Below, in pieces: positions 34,535-42,626 of a DNA stretch of 64,000 bases. The stretch is from Sulfitobacter delicatus (lineage in GTDB: Bacteria > Pseudomonadota > Alphaproteobacteria > Rhodobacterales > Rhodobacteraceae): positions 62,001 through 126,000 of the forward strand of contig NZ_FNBP01000003.1 in the NCBI RefSeq assembly GCF_900102535.1. The letters are read 5' to 3'. A program made the position numbers and the translations under genes. Each line of letters opens with the position of its first letter. Positions within the stretch are counted from its first letter, which is position 1. The notes under the pieces were generated by a model. The model did not search any database, was not told the DNA's origin, and saw nothing but the letters and a program-made list of their open reading frames with translations.

Positions 34535-35440
34535 ATGCACATTGAGTTCCGTCATCTGCGCACAATCAAGGCCATTCACGAAGCGGGTGGCTTGGCCCGT
34601 GCGGCGGAGCAGATGAATATCACGCAGTCGGCTTTGAGTCACCAAGTGAAGGGGTTGGAGGATCAGGCGGGGGTTGAACTGTTTGTGCGGCGCTCGAAAC
34701 CGCTGAAGCTGTCGCCTGCCGGACAGCGGTTGCTGAAACTGGCGCAGCAGGTCTTGCCGCAGGTCGAAGCCTTGCAGGACGAGTTCTCGGGCCTGCGCGC
34801 AGGCAGCACGGGGCGGATGCATATTGCGATCGAGTGTCACGCCTGTTTTGAGTGGCTTTTCCCGGTGTTGGAGCAGTTCCGGCGGCATTGGCCGGACGTG
34901 GATGTCGATATCCGCCCCGGTTTGGCCTTTGACGCCTTGCCCGCGTTACTGCGCGAAGAGGTGGATCTCGTGGTGTCGTCGGACCCCGAAGAACTGCCGG
35001 GTGTCGAGTTTGTCGAACTATTTGATTACAATCCGGTTTTTGTGGCGTCGCAGAGCCATCCCTTGGCGGAGAAGCCTTTCATTGAGGCGGCGGATTTCCG
35101 GGGGGAGACGCTGATCACTTACCCTGTAGAGCGCTCGCGGTTGGATGTGTTTAGCCAGTTGTTGATCCCGGCAAAGGTGGAGCCTGCTGCGATCCGGCAG
35201 GTGGAGCTGACGGCGGTGATTTTGCTGCTGGTGGCGTCGAATAGGGGGGTCTCGGTGCTGCCCGATTGGGTGGTGCGGGAGGTGAAATATTCGTCGGATT
35301 ATGTGACGCGGCCGCTGACCGAGAAGGGGATCACACGGCGGCTTTATGCGGCGGTGCGCAAAGATGATTTGGGCAAGCCGTTTATGGAGGAGTTGTTGAA
35401 ACTGGCCGGGCAGGAGGCGCGGAAGCTGCAGCGGGCCTAA
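34535..35440 (+). CDS. metR: MetR-like LysR-family transcriptional activator
   Basis: This 301-residue LysR regulator begins MHIEFRHLRTIKAIHEAGGLARAAEQMNITQSALSHQVKGLE, a winged helix with the MetR-type spacing. ECHACFEWLFPVLEQFRRHWPDVDVDI opens the effector domain, where homocysteine is the known coactivator of MetR. A second ATG at 34526 in frame adds MPH. Its divergent neighbour metF is a classical target. The end is convergent with the MDR oxidoreductase, across an intergenic inverted repeat. Confidence 0.9.
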   Translation: MHIEFRHLRTIKAIHEAGGLARAAEQMNITQSALSHQVKGLEDQAGVELFVRRSKPLKLSPAGQRLLKLAQQVLPQVEALQDEFSGLRAGSTGRMHIAIECHACFEWLFPVLEQFRRHWPDVDVDIRPGLAFDALPALLREEVDLVVSSDPEELPGVEFVELFDYNPVFVASQSHPLAEKPFIEAADFRGETLITYPVERSRLDVFSQLLIPAKVEPAAIRQVELTAVILLLVASNRGVSVLPDWVVREVKYSSDYVTRPLTEKGITRRLYAAVRKDDLGKPFMEELLKLAGQEARKLQRA

Positions 35441-35453
35441 GCGGAGCAGAGAG

Positions 35454-35587
35454 GGCCAGCGCCTGCCCGTGGGTGGGCGATCTAACCGTTGGTTCATGCC
35501 GCTTTATGGTTCAGCCATGATGTGCGTTCACGGAGTAGCGCCCAGCCTCTCTAAATCGCCTACCCGGGGGACGGGCAGGCGATGGCC
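35454..35587. repeat. Long imperfect inverted repeat in a convergent gene gap
   Basis: GGGCCAGCGCCTGCCCGT at 35454 (18 bases) matches, with one change, the reverse complement of a segment ending at 35587 (ACGGGCAGGCGATGGCCC). The inner parts GGGTGGGCGAT (35471-35481) and ATCGCCTACCC (35555-35565) also pair. This makes arms of about 28-33 bases around a loop of about 70 bases. The gap lies between convergent metR and an oxidoreductase gene, so it could be a bidirectional terminator or a repetitive element. Confidence 0.55.
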
Positions 35588-35662
35588 CGGCGCCTGCGGC
35601 TTGATTCCGGGCCGGGTGGTTGAACGCGCCGTCCCTTAAGGCGGAACGACGCATTCCAAAGA

Positions 35663-36703
35663 TTACTTCACCTTAACGATAGCCTTCCCGGTATTCCCCC
35701 CGGTCAGCATCTCGATAAACGCCTGTGGCGCATTCTCCAGTCCTTCGGTGATGTCTTCTTTCACCTTTACGCGGCCATCGGCCACCATCGGGGCCACTTC
35801 GCCCAGAAACTGCGGCAGCTTGTTCCAGTGGTTAGAGATGATAAAGCCCCGCACCGTGAGGAAGTTCACCAAAATCGTCCGCCACAGGCGCGGCGCGGTT
35901 AGGCCAGCACCCTCGGCATTAGCCCCCAGACCGCCCGCGTTATACCAAGCGATCATACCACAAAGCGGGATGCGCCCATGCGGGTTCATCAGCGGCAGCA
36001 CGGCATCCAGAACCTTGCCGCCGACGTTCTCGTAATAGATGTCGATCCCGTTGGGTGCGGCCTCTTTCAACGCGGCGCGCAGCGATTTGGCGTCGTCAAA
36101 AGCGCGGTGGTCAAGGCAGACGTCAAAGCCAAACTCACGCGTGGCGATCTCGCATTTCTCGGACCCGCCAGCGATCCCAACAGTGCGCAGCCCCTTGGCC
36201 TTGGCCAATTGCCCCACGACCGAGCCAACAGGCCCGGTGGCCGCGGCAACAACCAGTGTTTCGCCTTCTTTCGGTTGGCCGATTTCGTTCAGACCGTACC
36301 AGCCGGTCAGGCCCGGCATCCCCAACACGCCAAGCGAGGCCGTGATCGGCACGGCATCCGCATCAACCTTCTGGCACTGTTTGGCATGGGCCACGCCGTG
36401 GGTTGCCCAGCCAAAGGAGCCAAATGCGAAATCACCGACGGCAAAGCTCGGATCGTTTGAGGCAATAACCTTGCCAACGCTGCCGCCTTCCATCAGACCG
36501 CCGATCGGCACTGGCTGAGCATAGGATTTGGCGTCATCCATCCGGCCCCGCATATAGGGGTCAAGCGACATGTAATGCACTTCGACCAGTATCTCACCAT
36601 CGCCCGGTGTCGGCATCTCAACAGTCTCAAGGCGGAAGTTCTCAGGCGTCGGCGCACCGTCGGGACGGCTGGCGAGGACGATTCTTTGCATCTGGTCGGA
36701 CAT
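35663..36703 (-). CDS. NADP-dependent oxidoreductase, MDR (CurA/leukotriene B4 dehydrogenase-like)
   Basis: This 346-residue zinc-independent medium-chain oxidoreductase starts MSDQMQRIVLASRPDGAPTPENFRLE. It contains SLDPYMRGRMDDAKSY, the GLNEIGQPKEGETLVVAAATGPVGSVVGQLAK nucleotide-binding fold, and ENVGGKVLDAVLPLMNPHGRIPLCGMI. These are typical of the YncB/CurA/prostaglandin-reductase group that reduces the double bond of enones. The ATG at 36703 follows AAAGGA. The real substrate is unknown. It is divergent from suhB across 168 bases. Confidence 0.9.
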   Translation of the reverse strand: MSDQMQRIVLASRPDGAPTPENFRLETVEMPTPGDGEILVEVHYMSLDPYMRGRMDDAKSYAQPVPIGGLMEGGSVGKVIASNDPSFAVGDFAFGSFGWATHGVAHAKQCQKVDADAVPITASLGVLGMPGLTGWYGLNEIGQPKEGETLVVAAATGPVGSVVGQLAKAKGLRTVGIAGGSEKCEIATREFGFDVCLDHRAFDDAKSLRAALKEAAPNGIDIYYENVGGKVLDAVLPLMNPHGRIPLCGMIAWYNAGGLGANAEGAGLTAPRLWRTILVNFLTVRGFIISNHWNKLPQFLGEVAPMVADGRVKVKEDITEGLENAPQAFIEMLTGGNTGKAIVKVK

Positions 36704-36871
36704 GGGCTTTCCTTTGCGCTTACTTGCTATGGTTACAAGTTGCCCGCTGACGCGCCGAAAACAACCCTGCACGCAGCGTAACGTCTCCCCTCAGGCGATC
36801 AGGTCTGCCCCCTTGGCAATTGCGCGCGTGCGCCCTATACGTCCCGCCTTATCCATCAAAGGGCGCGAACA

Positions 36872-37657
36872 ATGGTCGGCAGTGCGAATCTCAACATCAT
36901 GATCAAAGCAGCACGCAAAGCGGGGCGTGCACTGGTCAAGGATTTCCGCGAGGTCGAGAACCTTCAGGTCTCGGTCAAAGGCGCGGGCGATTTCGTGACC
37001 AAGGCCGACATTGGCGCTGAGAAGATCCTCAAGGACGAGTTGATGGGCGCACGTCCGACTTACGGCTGGTTGGCCGAAGAGGGCGGCGAAGACGAGGGCC
37101 AAGACCCAACGCGCCGTTGGATCGTCGATCCGCTCGATGGCACCACCAACTTCCTGCACGGTCTGCCGCATTGGGCAGTCTCCATCGCGCTGGAGCATAA
37201 GGGCGAGATCGTCGCCGGTGTGGTCTTTGACCCCGCCAAGGACGAGATGTTCTTTGCCGAAAAAGGCACTGGTGCTTGGATGAACGAAGGCCGCTTGCGC
37301 GTGTCGGGCCGTCACCGGATGATCGAGTCGATCTTCGCCACGGGCCTGCCCTTCGGTGGCCGGGCCGACCTGCCCGAAACGCTCAAAGACCTGGGCCGCC
37401 TCTTGCCCGTATGCGCCGGTGTGCGCCGCTGGGGGGCGGCTTCGCTTGATCTCGCTTACGTCGCCTCGGGCCGTTACGATGGTTTCTGGGAGCGTCGTTT
37501 GAAGCCGTGGGACGTGGCCGCGGGCATGTTGATCGTCAAAGAGGCCGGTGGACTTGTTGAGGCGATCCGTCCGGAGCGGAACATCCTCCAGCACGGCGAG
37601 ATCATTTGCTCGAACGAGCCGATCTATTCGACCTTCGCCAAAACGATCCGCGGCTGA
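36872..37657 (+). CDS. suhB: Inositol-1-monophosphatase family protein
   Basis: This 261-residue magnesium-dependent phosphatase has WLAEEGGED (metal-binding E-E), WIVDPLDGTTNFLHGLP (the D-P-L-D-G-T motif) and LKPWDVAAGMLIVKEAGG near the C-terminus, all diagnostic of the family. Family members cleave inositol phosphate or act on rRNA processing as SuhB. The start is clear from spacing and homology-like MVGSANLNIMIKAARKAGRAL. It abuts the next, convergent gene with zero spacing (stops adjacent at 37657/37658). Confidence 0.93.
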   Translation: MVGSANLNIMIKAARKAGRALVKDFREVENLQVSVKGAGDFVTKADIGAEKILKDELMGARPTYGWLAEEGGEDEGQDPTRRWIVDPLDGTTNFLHGLPHWAVSIALEHKGEIVAGVVFDPAKDEMFFAEKGTGAWMNEGRLRVSGRHRMIESIFATGLPFGGRADLPETLKDLGRLLPVCAGVRRWGAASLDLAYVASGRYDGFWERRLKPWDVAAGMLIVKEAGGLVEAIRPERNILQHGEIICSNEPIYSTFAKTIRG

Positions 37658-37948
37658 TTATTCGATCGCAATCGTCTGGCGCAGGGCGCCGGTCAGTTGG
37701 TCAAAGATCAGGATTTCATTCGCATCCGTCACCACCGCATACCAGCCGCGCCCTTGTGTAAACGCTTGGGCGCTGCTGCCATCGGGCAGGGTGACGCTGC
37801 GCGGCAGGCTCGGCCCTTGATCGCTGAGACGCGTGACAAGCACGAAGATCAGCACTAGAACCCCGCCAATCATCACGACGGTCAAGACCGTCACCATCCG
37901 TCGCAGAAACCGCAGGTTTGCCGGTTCATCAGGGTTGTCCGTATCCAT
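37658..37948 (-). CDS. Small single-pass membrane protein (DUF6476-like)
   Basis: This 96-residue protein has a cytoplasmic N-terminus, one membrane helix at about 18-42 (TVLTVVMIGGVLVLIFVLVT) and a periplasmic domain with LPDGSSAQAFTQGRGWYAVVTDANEILIFDQLTG. It resembles DUF6476 proteins of Rhodobacterales, a label I hold lightly. Its ATG overlaps by two bases the ATG of the divergent rluD gene (CATG at 37946-37949), so there is no intergenic DNA. Unknown function. Confidence 0.75.
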   Translation of the reverse strand: MDTDNPDEPANLRFLRRMVTVLTVVMIGGVLVLIFVLVTRLSDQGPSLPRSVTLPDGSSAQAFTQGRGWYAVVTDANEILIFDQLTGALRQTIAIE

Positions 37949-38990
37949 GTCTCACCGCCGCATCGATTTCATTCTGGGCGATACCCCGCCCGCCCGTCTT
38001 GATAAGGCGCTGGCGCGCGATGTGCCAGAGGAAGCGAACCTGTCGCGCACCCGTTTGGGGCGCTTGATCGAGCAGGGCGCGGTGACGGTGGATGGCGCGG
38101 TGGTGCAAGACCCGCGTGCCAAGGTGGCCGAAGGGCAGGTGGTGCAGATCGAGGTCGAAGAGGCCGCCGAGAGCCATATCCTGCCCGAAGACATCCCGCT
38201 GTCGGTGGTGTTTGAGGATGATGACCTCATCGTGATCGACAAGCCTGCGGGCATGGTGGTGCACCCCGCGCCCGGCTCGCCTTCGGGCACGCTGGTTAAC
38301 GCCTTGTTAGCACATTGTGGTGATGATCTGTCAGGCGTCGGCGGGATGAAGCGGCCCGGAATCGTGCACCGGATTGATAAGGACACGACCGGCTTGCTGG
38401 TCGTCGCCAAGTCTGACGCCGCGCATCATGGGCTGGCGGCACAGTTTGAGAAACATACGGTTGAGCGCTATTACCAGACGCTCGTTTATGGCGTGCCGGA
38501 CGCCAACGATCCGCGTCTGCGGGGCGTTAAGGGTGCGTCTTTCGAGGCGGGGAACATCCTGCGCATGACCACGCAACTGGCGCGTCACAAGACGGATCGC
38601 CAGCGGCAGGCTGTGCTTTTTCAAGGGGGACGCCATGCCGTGACCCGCGCCCGCACCGTCGAGCGGTTTGGCACGCCGCCCGTTGTGGCATTGATGGAAT
38701 GCTGGCTCGAGACCGGGCGCACGCATCAAATTCGCGTGCATATGGCCCACGCGGGCCATGGCCTCGTTGGCGACGCGACCTATGGCGGGCGGCGCAAGCT
38801 GGCCAAGACGGCTTTGCCCGAAGCCACCGCCGACGCGATCCGTGCCTTCCCGCGCCAAGCGCTCCATGCTGCCGTTCTTGGGTTCGAACATCCGGTAACC
38901 GGGGAAAACCTGCGGTTTGAAGCACCTTTGCCGCCCGATATGGCGGAATTGCTGAGCCTGCTGCGCAATGGACCGCTTGCTGCGGAATAA
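37947..38990 (+). CDS. rluD: RluD-type 23S rRNA pseudouridine synthase
   Basis: This 347-residue enzyme has an N-terminal S4 domain (ARLDKALARDVPEEANLSRTRLGRLIEQGAVTVDG) and the catalytic motif HRIDKDTTGLLVVAKSD, whose Asp is the nucleophile. YYQTLVYG, VECWLETGRTHQIRVHMAHAGHGLVGDATYG and QALHAAVLGFEHP follow in the RluA/C/D order. The ATG overlaps that of the divergent small membrane protein, so each gene's promoter must lie inside the other's coding sequence. No strong ribosome-binding site precedes it. Confidence 0.93.
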   Translation: MSHRRIDFILGDTPPARLDKALARDVPEEANLSRTRLGRLIEQGAVTVDGAVVQDPRAKVAEGQVVQIEVEEAAESHILPEDIPLSVVFEDDDLIVIDKPAGMVVHPAPGSPSGTLVNALLAHCGDDLSGVGGMKRPGIVHRIDKDTTGLLVVAKSDAAHHGLAAQFEKHTVERYYQTLVYGVPDANDPRLRGVKGASFEAGNILRMTTQLARHKTDRQRQAVLFQGGRHAVTRARTVERFGTPPVVALMECWLETGRTHQIRVHMAHAGHGLVGDATYGGRRKLAKTALPEATADAIRAFPRQALHAAVLGFEHPVTGENLRFEAPLPPDMAELLSLLRNGPLAAE

Positions 38991-39079
38991 GGCCGCCGCC
39001 ACGGGGAACTTGCCCGTCGGGGGGTACGTTTTGTTCACACACGTTGTGCAATGATGAACAGAAGCCAAGGCGCTTCGAC

Positions 39080-39108
39080 CTTGAAAGCACAGACGGGGCC
39101 GCCCATAT
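39080..39108 (+). promoter_or_regulatory. Heat-shock-type (sigma-32) promoter of rpoH
   Basis: CTTGAAA (39080-39086) and CCCATAT (39102-39108) are separated by 15 bases, the consensus elements and spacing of a sigma-32 promoter. They lie 55 bases before the rpoH ATG, giving a leader of about 50 bases. A CCCC/GGGG mini-stem just before the AAAGGG ribosome-binding site (39134-39150) is also visible. This supports self-amplified transcription of rpoH on heat shock. Confidence 0.75.
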
Positions 39109-39163
39109 TGCATGTTAAGCGCAATAACATAGGCCCCGAGTTAATTGGGGAAAGGGACATGAC

Positions 39164-40060
39164 ATGGCTAATTATGCAAATCTGCCCGCACCAACACCCG
39201 AAGGCGGGCTGAACCGTTACATGCAAGAAATCCGCAAGTTCCCGCTGTTGGAGCCTGAGGAAGAATATATGCTGGCGAAACGCTGGGTTGAGGAACAAGA
39301 CACCGAAGCAGCTCACAAGATGGTGACCTCGCACCTCCGCCTCGCGGCGAAGATCGCGATGGGCTACCGCGGCTACGGTCTGCCGCAATCCGAGGTGATC
39401 TCCGAAGCGAACGTTGGTCTGATGCAGGCTGTGAAGCGTTTTGATCCGGAAAAGGGTTTCCGCTTGGCCACCTATGCGATGTGGTGGATCAGGGCGTCGA
39501 TCCAGGAATATATTCTGCGCTCTTGGTCGCTGGTCAAACTGGGCACGACTTCTGGTCAGAAGAAGCTGTTCTTTAACCTGCGCAAGGCTAAGAACAAGAT
39601 CGGCGCCTTGGAAGAAGGCGACCTGCGGCCTGAGAACGTAAAAGAGATCGCAACCCAGCTTGGCGTGACTGAGGCAGAGGTCGTCTCAATGAACCGCCGG
39701 ATGTCGGGCGGCGATGCGTCATTGAATGCGACCGTCGGCTCCGAAGGCGAGGGGACGATGCAATGGCAAGATTGGCTCGAAGACGAAGATGCTGATCAGG
39801 CCGGTGACTACGCCGAACGCGACGAGTTGGAGACCCGGCGCGAGATGCTGGCGGAAGCTTTGGAAGTGTTGAATGACCGCGAGAAGGACATTCTCACGCA
39901 GCGCCGCTTGTCGGATGAAACGGTTACACTCGAAGATCTATCCACCCAATATGACGTAAGTCGCGAGCGCATTCGTCAGATTGAGGTTCGGGCCTTTGAG
40001 AAGTTGCAAAAGCGTATGCGCGAACTGGCAAAAGAAAAGGGCATGGCGGCGGCGAGCTAA
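39164..40060 (+). CDS. rpoH: Heat-shock sigma factor, RpoHI type
   Basis: This 298-residue sigma-32 begins MANYANLPAPTPEGGLNRYMQEIRKFPLLEPEEEYMLAKRW, the alphaproteobacterial RpoH start. The hallmark region 2.4 is WWIRASIQEYILRSWSLVKLGTTSGQKKLFFNLRKAK, with the RpoH box. Region 4 has [24 protein letters not shown]. The sequence resembles RpoHI rather than RpoHII of Rhodobacter. An AAAGGG box precedes the ATG. A terminator follows. Confidence 0.97.
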   Translation: MANYANLPAPTPEGGLNRYMQEIRKFPLLEPEEEYMLAKRWVEEQDTEAAHKMVTSHLRLAAKIAMGYRGYGLPQSEVISEANVGLMQAVKRFDPEKGFRLATYAMWWIRASIQEYILRSWSLVKLGTTSGQKKLFFNLRKAKNKIGALEEGDLRPENVKEIATQLGVTEAEVVSMNRRMSGGDASLNATVGSEGEGTMQWQDWLEDEDADQAGDYAERDELETRREMLAEALEVLNDREKDILTQRRLSDETVTLEDLSTQYDVSRERIRQIEVRAFEKLQKRMRELAKEKGMAAAS

Positions 40061-40085
40061 TCGCGAACCGCCGCTGTGCTAGGAA

Positions 40086-40119
40086 CCCTCGCTCCCATGA
40101 GCGGGGGTTTTTCTTTTTT
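40086..40119 (+). terminator. Intrinsic terminator after rpoH
   Basis: CCCTCGCTC (40086-40094) pairs with GAGCGGGGG (40099-40107), one G-T pair, and is followed by TTTTTCTTTTTT. A four-base loop and long T tract make a strong terminator 25 bases after rpoH. Confidence 0.88.
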
Positions 40120-40504
40120 CCGGTATATGAGGGGCCGCTATTCTACGCGGTACTTTCGTCACCGGTCGCCTAGCTCTCAACAAATGCGCGGCCCGCGTTG
40201 CTGCTAGTGTCTCGAATCATCCACGAGGGATGGGCGTTTAAGCCCTGTTTTCCAAAAACAGCCGAGACTGAACCTCAAAAAACTTGGCTTCGAAAGCGCA
40301 AAATAGTGTGATTTTGGCCATGTTACCCAACGTTAACCCGCGTAAAGTTTCATCGCCACATTTCCTGCAAGTTGTCGCCCCATTCCCGCCACAATTCACC
40401 AACAAAACGTTTGTACAGGTTGGGCAGCGCGATGAACGCAGAGCGTCATTAAAGGTCCATAAGGCAAGGTAAAAGCGAAATTTCCGAACGGACGAGGTTC
40501 CTAA
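40120..40504. other. Structured gap between rpoH and the next gene
   Basis: No convincing gene is seen in this 385-base gap. Three small perfect hairpins sit in tandem: CTCG/CGAG (40211-40227), GGGC/GCCC (40232-40245) and CTGTTTT/AAAACAG (40245-40261). The second half is AT-richer and must carry the promoter of the gene at 40505. It could encode a small RNA or a long leader. Confidence 0.4.
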
Positions 40505-40876
40505 ATGTTCAAGCGCCTAGAAGTCATCGACAGTTCCACCTTCACCCGCGGGGAGGTCATCCGCAGACGTCGTCTGTACGACCCGGTCTATCTGACCTTC
40601 GCCCCCGAAAGCCGCCCCGTTGGCTATGAAATCCTACGCGCCAATATCACCAAGGCGCGCTACTGCCGGGACTTCGGTCGCATTGAGGCCTGCGTCGCGG
40701 TGACCTATGCGCATCACCCTTCGGTGCCGCCGCGCACTGCTTTTCTGCTGACCAGCGTTCCCCTGCGCCGCAAAGGCCAGCCGCAGGACCTGCGGATGCG
40801 TCTGATCCAGACCGCTGTCAGCCTTTCCGTCCGGATGGATCAACAAGAACGGGAGGCCGCGCTTAAAGCCGCCTGA
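40505..40876 (+). CDS. Hypothetical protein of unknown function
   Basis: This 123-residue protein has no signal peptide or membrane helix. It is basic, with an EVIRRRRLYDPVYLTFAPESRPVGYEI segment and two central cysteines (near residues 57 and 65: RYCRDFGRIEACVAV). The remainder is RTAFLLTSVPLRRKGQPQDLRMRLIQTAVSLSV. It is followed by a strong terminator, so it is a single-gene unit. I do not recognise the family and no function is claimed. Confidence 0.75.
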   Translation: MFKRLEVIDSSTFTRGEVIRRRRLYDPVYLTFAPESRPVGYEILRANITKARYCRDFGRIEACVAVTYAHHPSVPPRTAFLLTSVPLRRKGQPQDLRMRLIQTAVSLSVRMDQQEREAALKAA

Positions 40877-40913
40877 TCGGCTTCCTTACTGCCCATACTG
40901 CCAAAGACCGACT

Positions 40914-40944
40914 GGCCGCGCTCTATCTGGGCGCGGCCCTTTTT
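40914..40944 (+). terminator. Intrinsic terminator after the gene at 40505
   Basis: GGCCGCGC (40914-40921) and GCGCGGCC (40931-40938) form a perfect eight-base-pair stem followed by TTTTT. It also lies 10 bases from the stop of the convergent dipeptidase gene. Confidence 0.85.
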
Positions 40945-40952
40945 ATAAGACG

Positions 40953-42131
40953 TTACCCCTTCAGCCTCGCGCGCAGTACCCGCAACATATTCTCGCCCAT
41001 GACCTTGCGAATATCAGCCTCGCTCAGGCCCGCGTCCAAGAGAGCATGGGTCAAGGCAGGCATCTCCGAAGTGTCAAAGGCCGTCGCGACCGAGCCGTCA
41101 AAGTCGGAGCCCAGCGATACATGGTCGACCCCAACCACTTCGATCGCCTTGAGGATCATCTTGGCGATGCCTTCAGGGCGAATGTCACCGCAAGCGACTT
41201 CGTCCCAATAGCCCATGCCGATCACGCCGCCCGTAGCGGCGATGTCCTGCATCAGGTCGTCGGGGAAATTGCGTTTCACATCACAATGCGCCCGCACGCC
41301 CGTATGGCTCACCACAAGTGGAATATCCGTCATCTCCAGCACATCACGTGCCACCTGCGGGCTGGAATGGGCAAGGTCGAGCACCATGCCGCGGTTTGCG
41401 ACTTCACTCACAACCGCACGCCCGAAATCGGTCAAACCTTGATCACCTTCGCCATGCAATGAGCCGCCCAGTGCATTGTCAAAGAAATGGTGCAGCCCGA
41501 TCACCCGGTGGCCCGCGGCTTCGATCAGGTCGAGGTTGGCCAGATCCTCTTCGAGCGGATGGGCGCCTTCGATGCCAAGGATGCCGCCGACAACCTCTTT
41601 GCCCGCCGCGCGATCCGCGACAAGCGCTTCGAGATCGCTGCGGCTCTTGATGATCCGAAAGGTGTCGGGCAGAGCGGCTTCAACCCGGTGCAGTTTCTCG
41701 GCCTGATAGAGCGCGCGTTCCAGCAGGCTGTTCCAGGTGCGTATGGGCCAAAGCTGACCGATGGCGAGGGCAGTGATATTGTCAAACGCCTCCGCTGAAT
41801 TGCTGTCGTAGTTCTGGCCCGCGGGGGATTTCGTCACGGCGGTAAAGACCTGCAACGCGACGCCGCCCTCAATCAGCCGCGGGATATCGACCTGCCCGTA
41901 ATCGCCACGTTCCGCAAGGTCTCGGTTCCACAGCAGAGGGTCAGCATGCCAATCGCCGACGATCATCTGCACATGTAAGGCGCGGGCATCATCGGACACC
42001 GGATAGGGTTCATGCATGGCGACTGCATTGCGGCTCTTTTCGACATAGGCAGGGGCGAAGGCAAAGAACCCGAACACGCCCAGCACGATAACGGTCAGCA
42101 GCCCGGCCATGATGATCTTGATAATACGCAT
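40953..42131 (-). CDS. Membrane-anchored dipeptidase (family M19)
   Basis: This 392-residue metallopeptidase has an N-terminal membrane helix (residues 5-27) and the M19 dipeptidase domain: DWHADPLLW (metal ligands), GILGIEGAHPLEEDLANLDLIEAAGHRVIGLHHFFDN, VSHTGVRAHC and HVSLGSDFDGSVATAFD. The active site follows the renal-dipeptidase pattern. It lies close to a terminator that separates it from the convergent gene at 40505. It could release amino acids from periplasmic peptides, including D-amino dipeptides, but the substrate is inferred only from the family. Confidence 0.9.
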   Translation of the reverse strand: MRIIKIIMAGLLTVIVLGVFGFFAFAPAYVEKSRNAVAMHEPYPVSDDARALHVQMIVGDWHADPLLWNRDLAERGDYGQVDIPRLIEGGVALQVFTAVTKSPAGQNYDSNSAEAFDNITALAIGQLWPIRTWNSLLERALYQAEKLHRVEAALPDTFRIIKSRSDLEALVADRAAGKEVVGGILGIEGAHPLEEDLANLDLIEAAGHRVIGLHHFFDNALGGSLHGEGDQGLTDFGRAVVSEVANRGMVLDLAHSSPQVARDVLEMTDIPLVVSHTGVRAHCDVKRNFPDDLMQDIAATGGVIGMGYWDEVACGDIRPEGIAKMILKAIEVVGVDHVSLGSDFDGSVATAFDTSEMPALTHALLDAGLSEADIRKVMGENMLRVLRARLKG

Positions 42132-42246
42132 GTTAAACCCATTTCTTAGAATACGGGCAGCTTAGACACAGGCCTGCTTTCTACAAAGCATGACGTGGCG
42201 CCCGATGGGCCGGTTAGGGCTGCAGAAGAGATAGAGGAGAGCGCAA

Positions 42247-42516
42247 ATGGCTGGCGGTTGGGCCCGTGACGGGGCGGTAAGTGAGCAGATCGAAGCCTCG
42301 ATCTCAGACGAATTGGCAAGGCTCAAAGCGCGCCGCGCCCCGGTGGGGGAAAGCCGGACCCATTGCGCCGAATGCGAAGAGCCAATCCCCGAGGCAAGGC
42401 GCGTCGCACTGCCCGGCGTCAAGCTTTGCATCGACTGCGTGCGCGAGCGCGATGGTCGACAGCAGATGCGTGGCGGGATCAATCGCCGCGGGTCGAAGGA
42501 CAGCCAGCTGAAGTAG
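42247..42516 (+). CDS. DksA/TraR-type zinc-finger protein
   Basis: This 89-residue protein has a C4 zinc finger, CAEC (about 40-43) and CIDC (about 61-64), in THCAECEEPIPEARRVALPGVKLCIDCV, the DksA/TraR signature. It lacks the long coiled coil of DksA, so it is closer to short YbiI-like proteins that may bind RNA polymerase or repair DNA. The ATG follows GGAGAGCG. The gene stands alone between the dipeptidase and the DsrE-like gene. Confidence 0.87.
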   Translation: MAGGWARDGAVSEQIEASISDELARLKARRAPVGESRTHCAECEEPIPEARRVALPGVKLCIDCVRERDGRQQMRGGINRRGSKDSQLK

Positions 42517-42626
42517 TCGGGAATGTAAGCTGAGAGCCTCGTCACGGCGCGCAATATCTATTGCTTGCGCGTAGTCACAGCGCTAGCCTTTGATTTACAT
42601 GCAAATGGAACAAAGGCAGGAAATTG

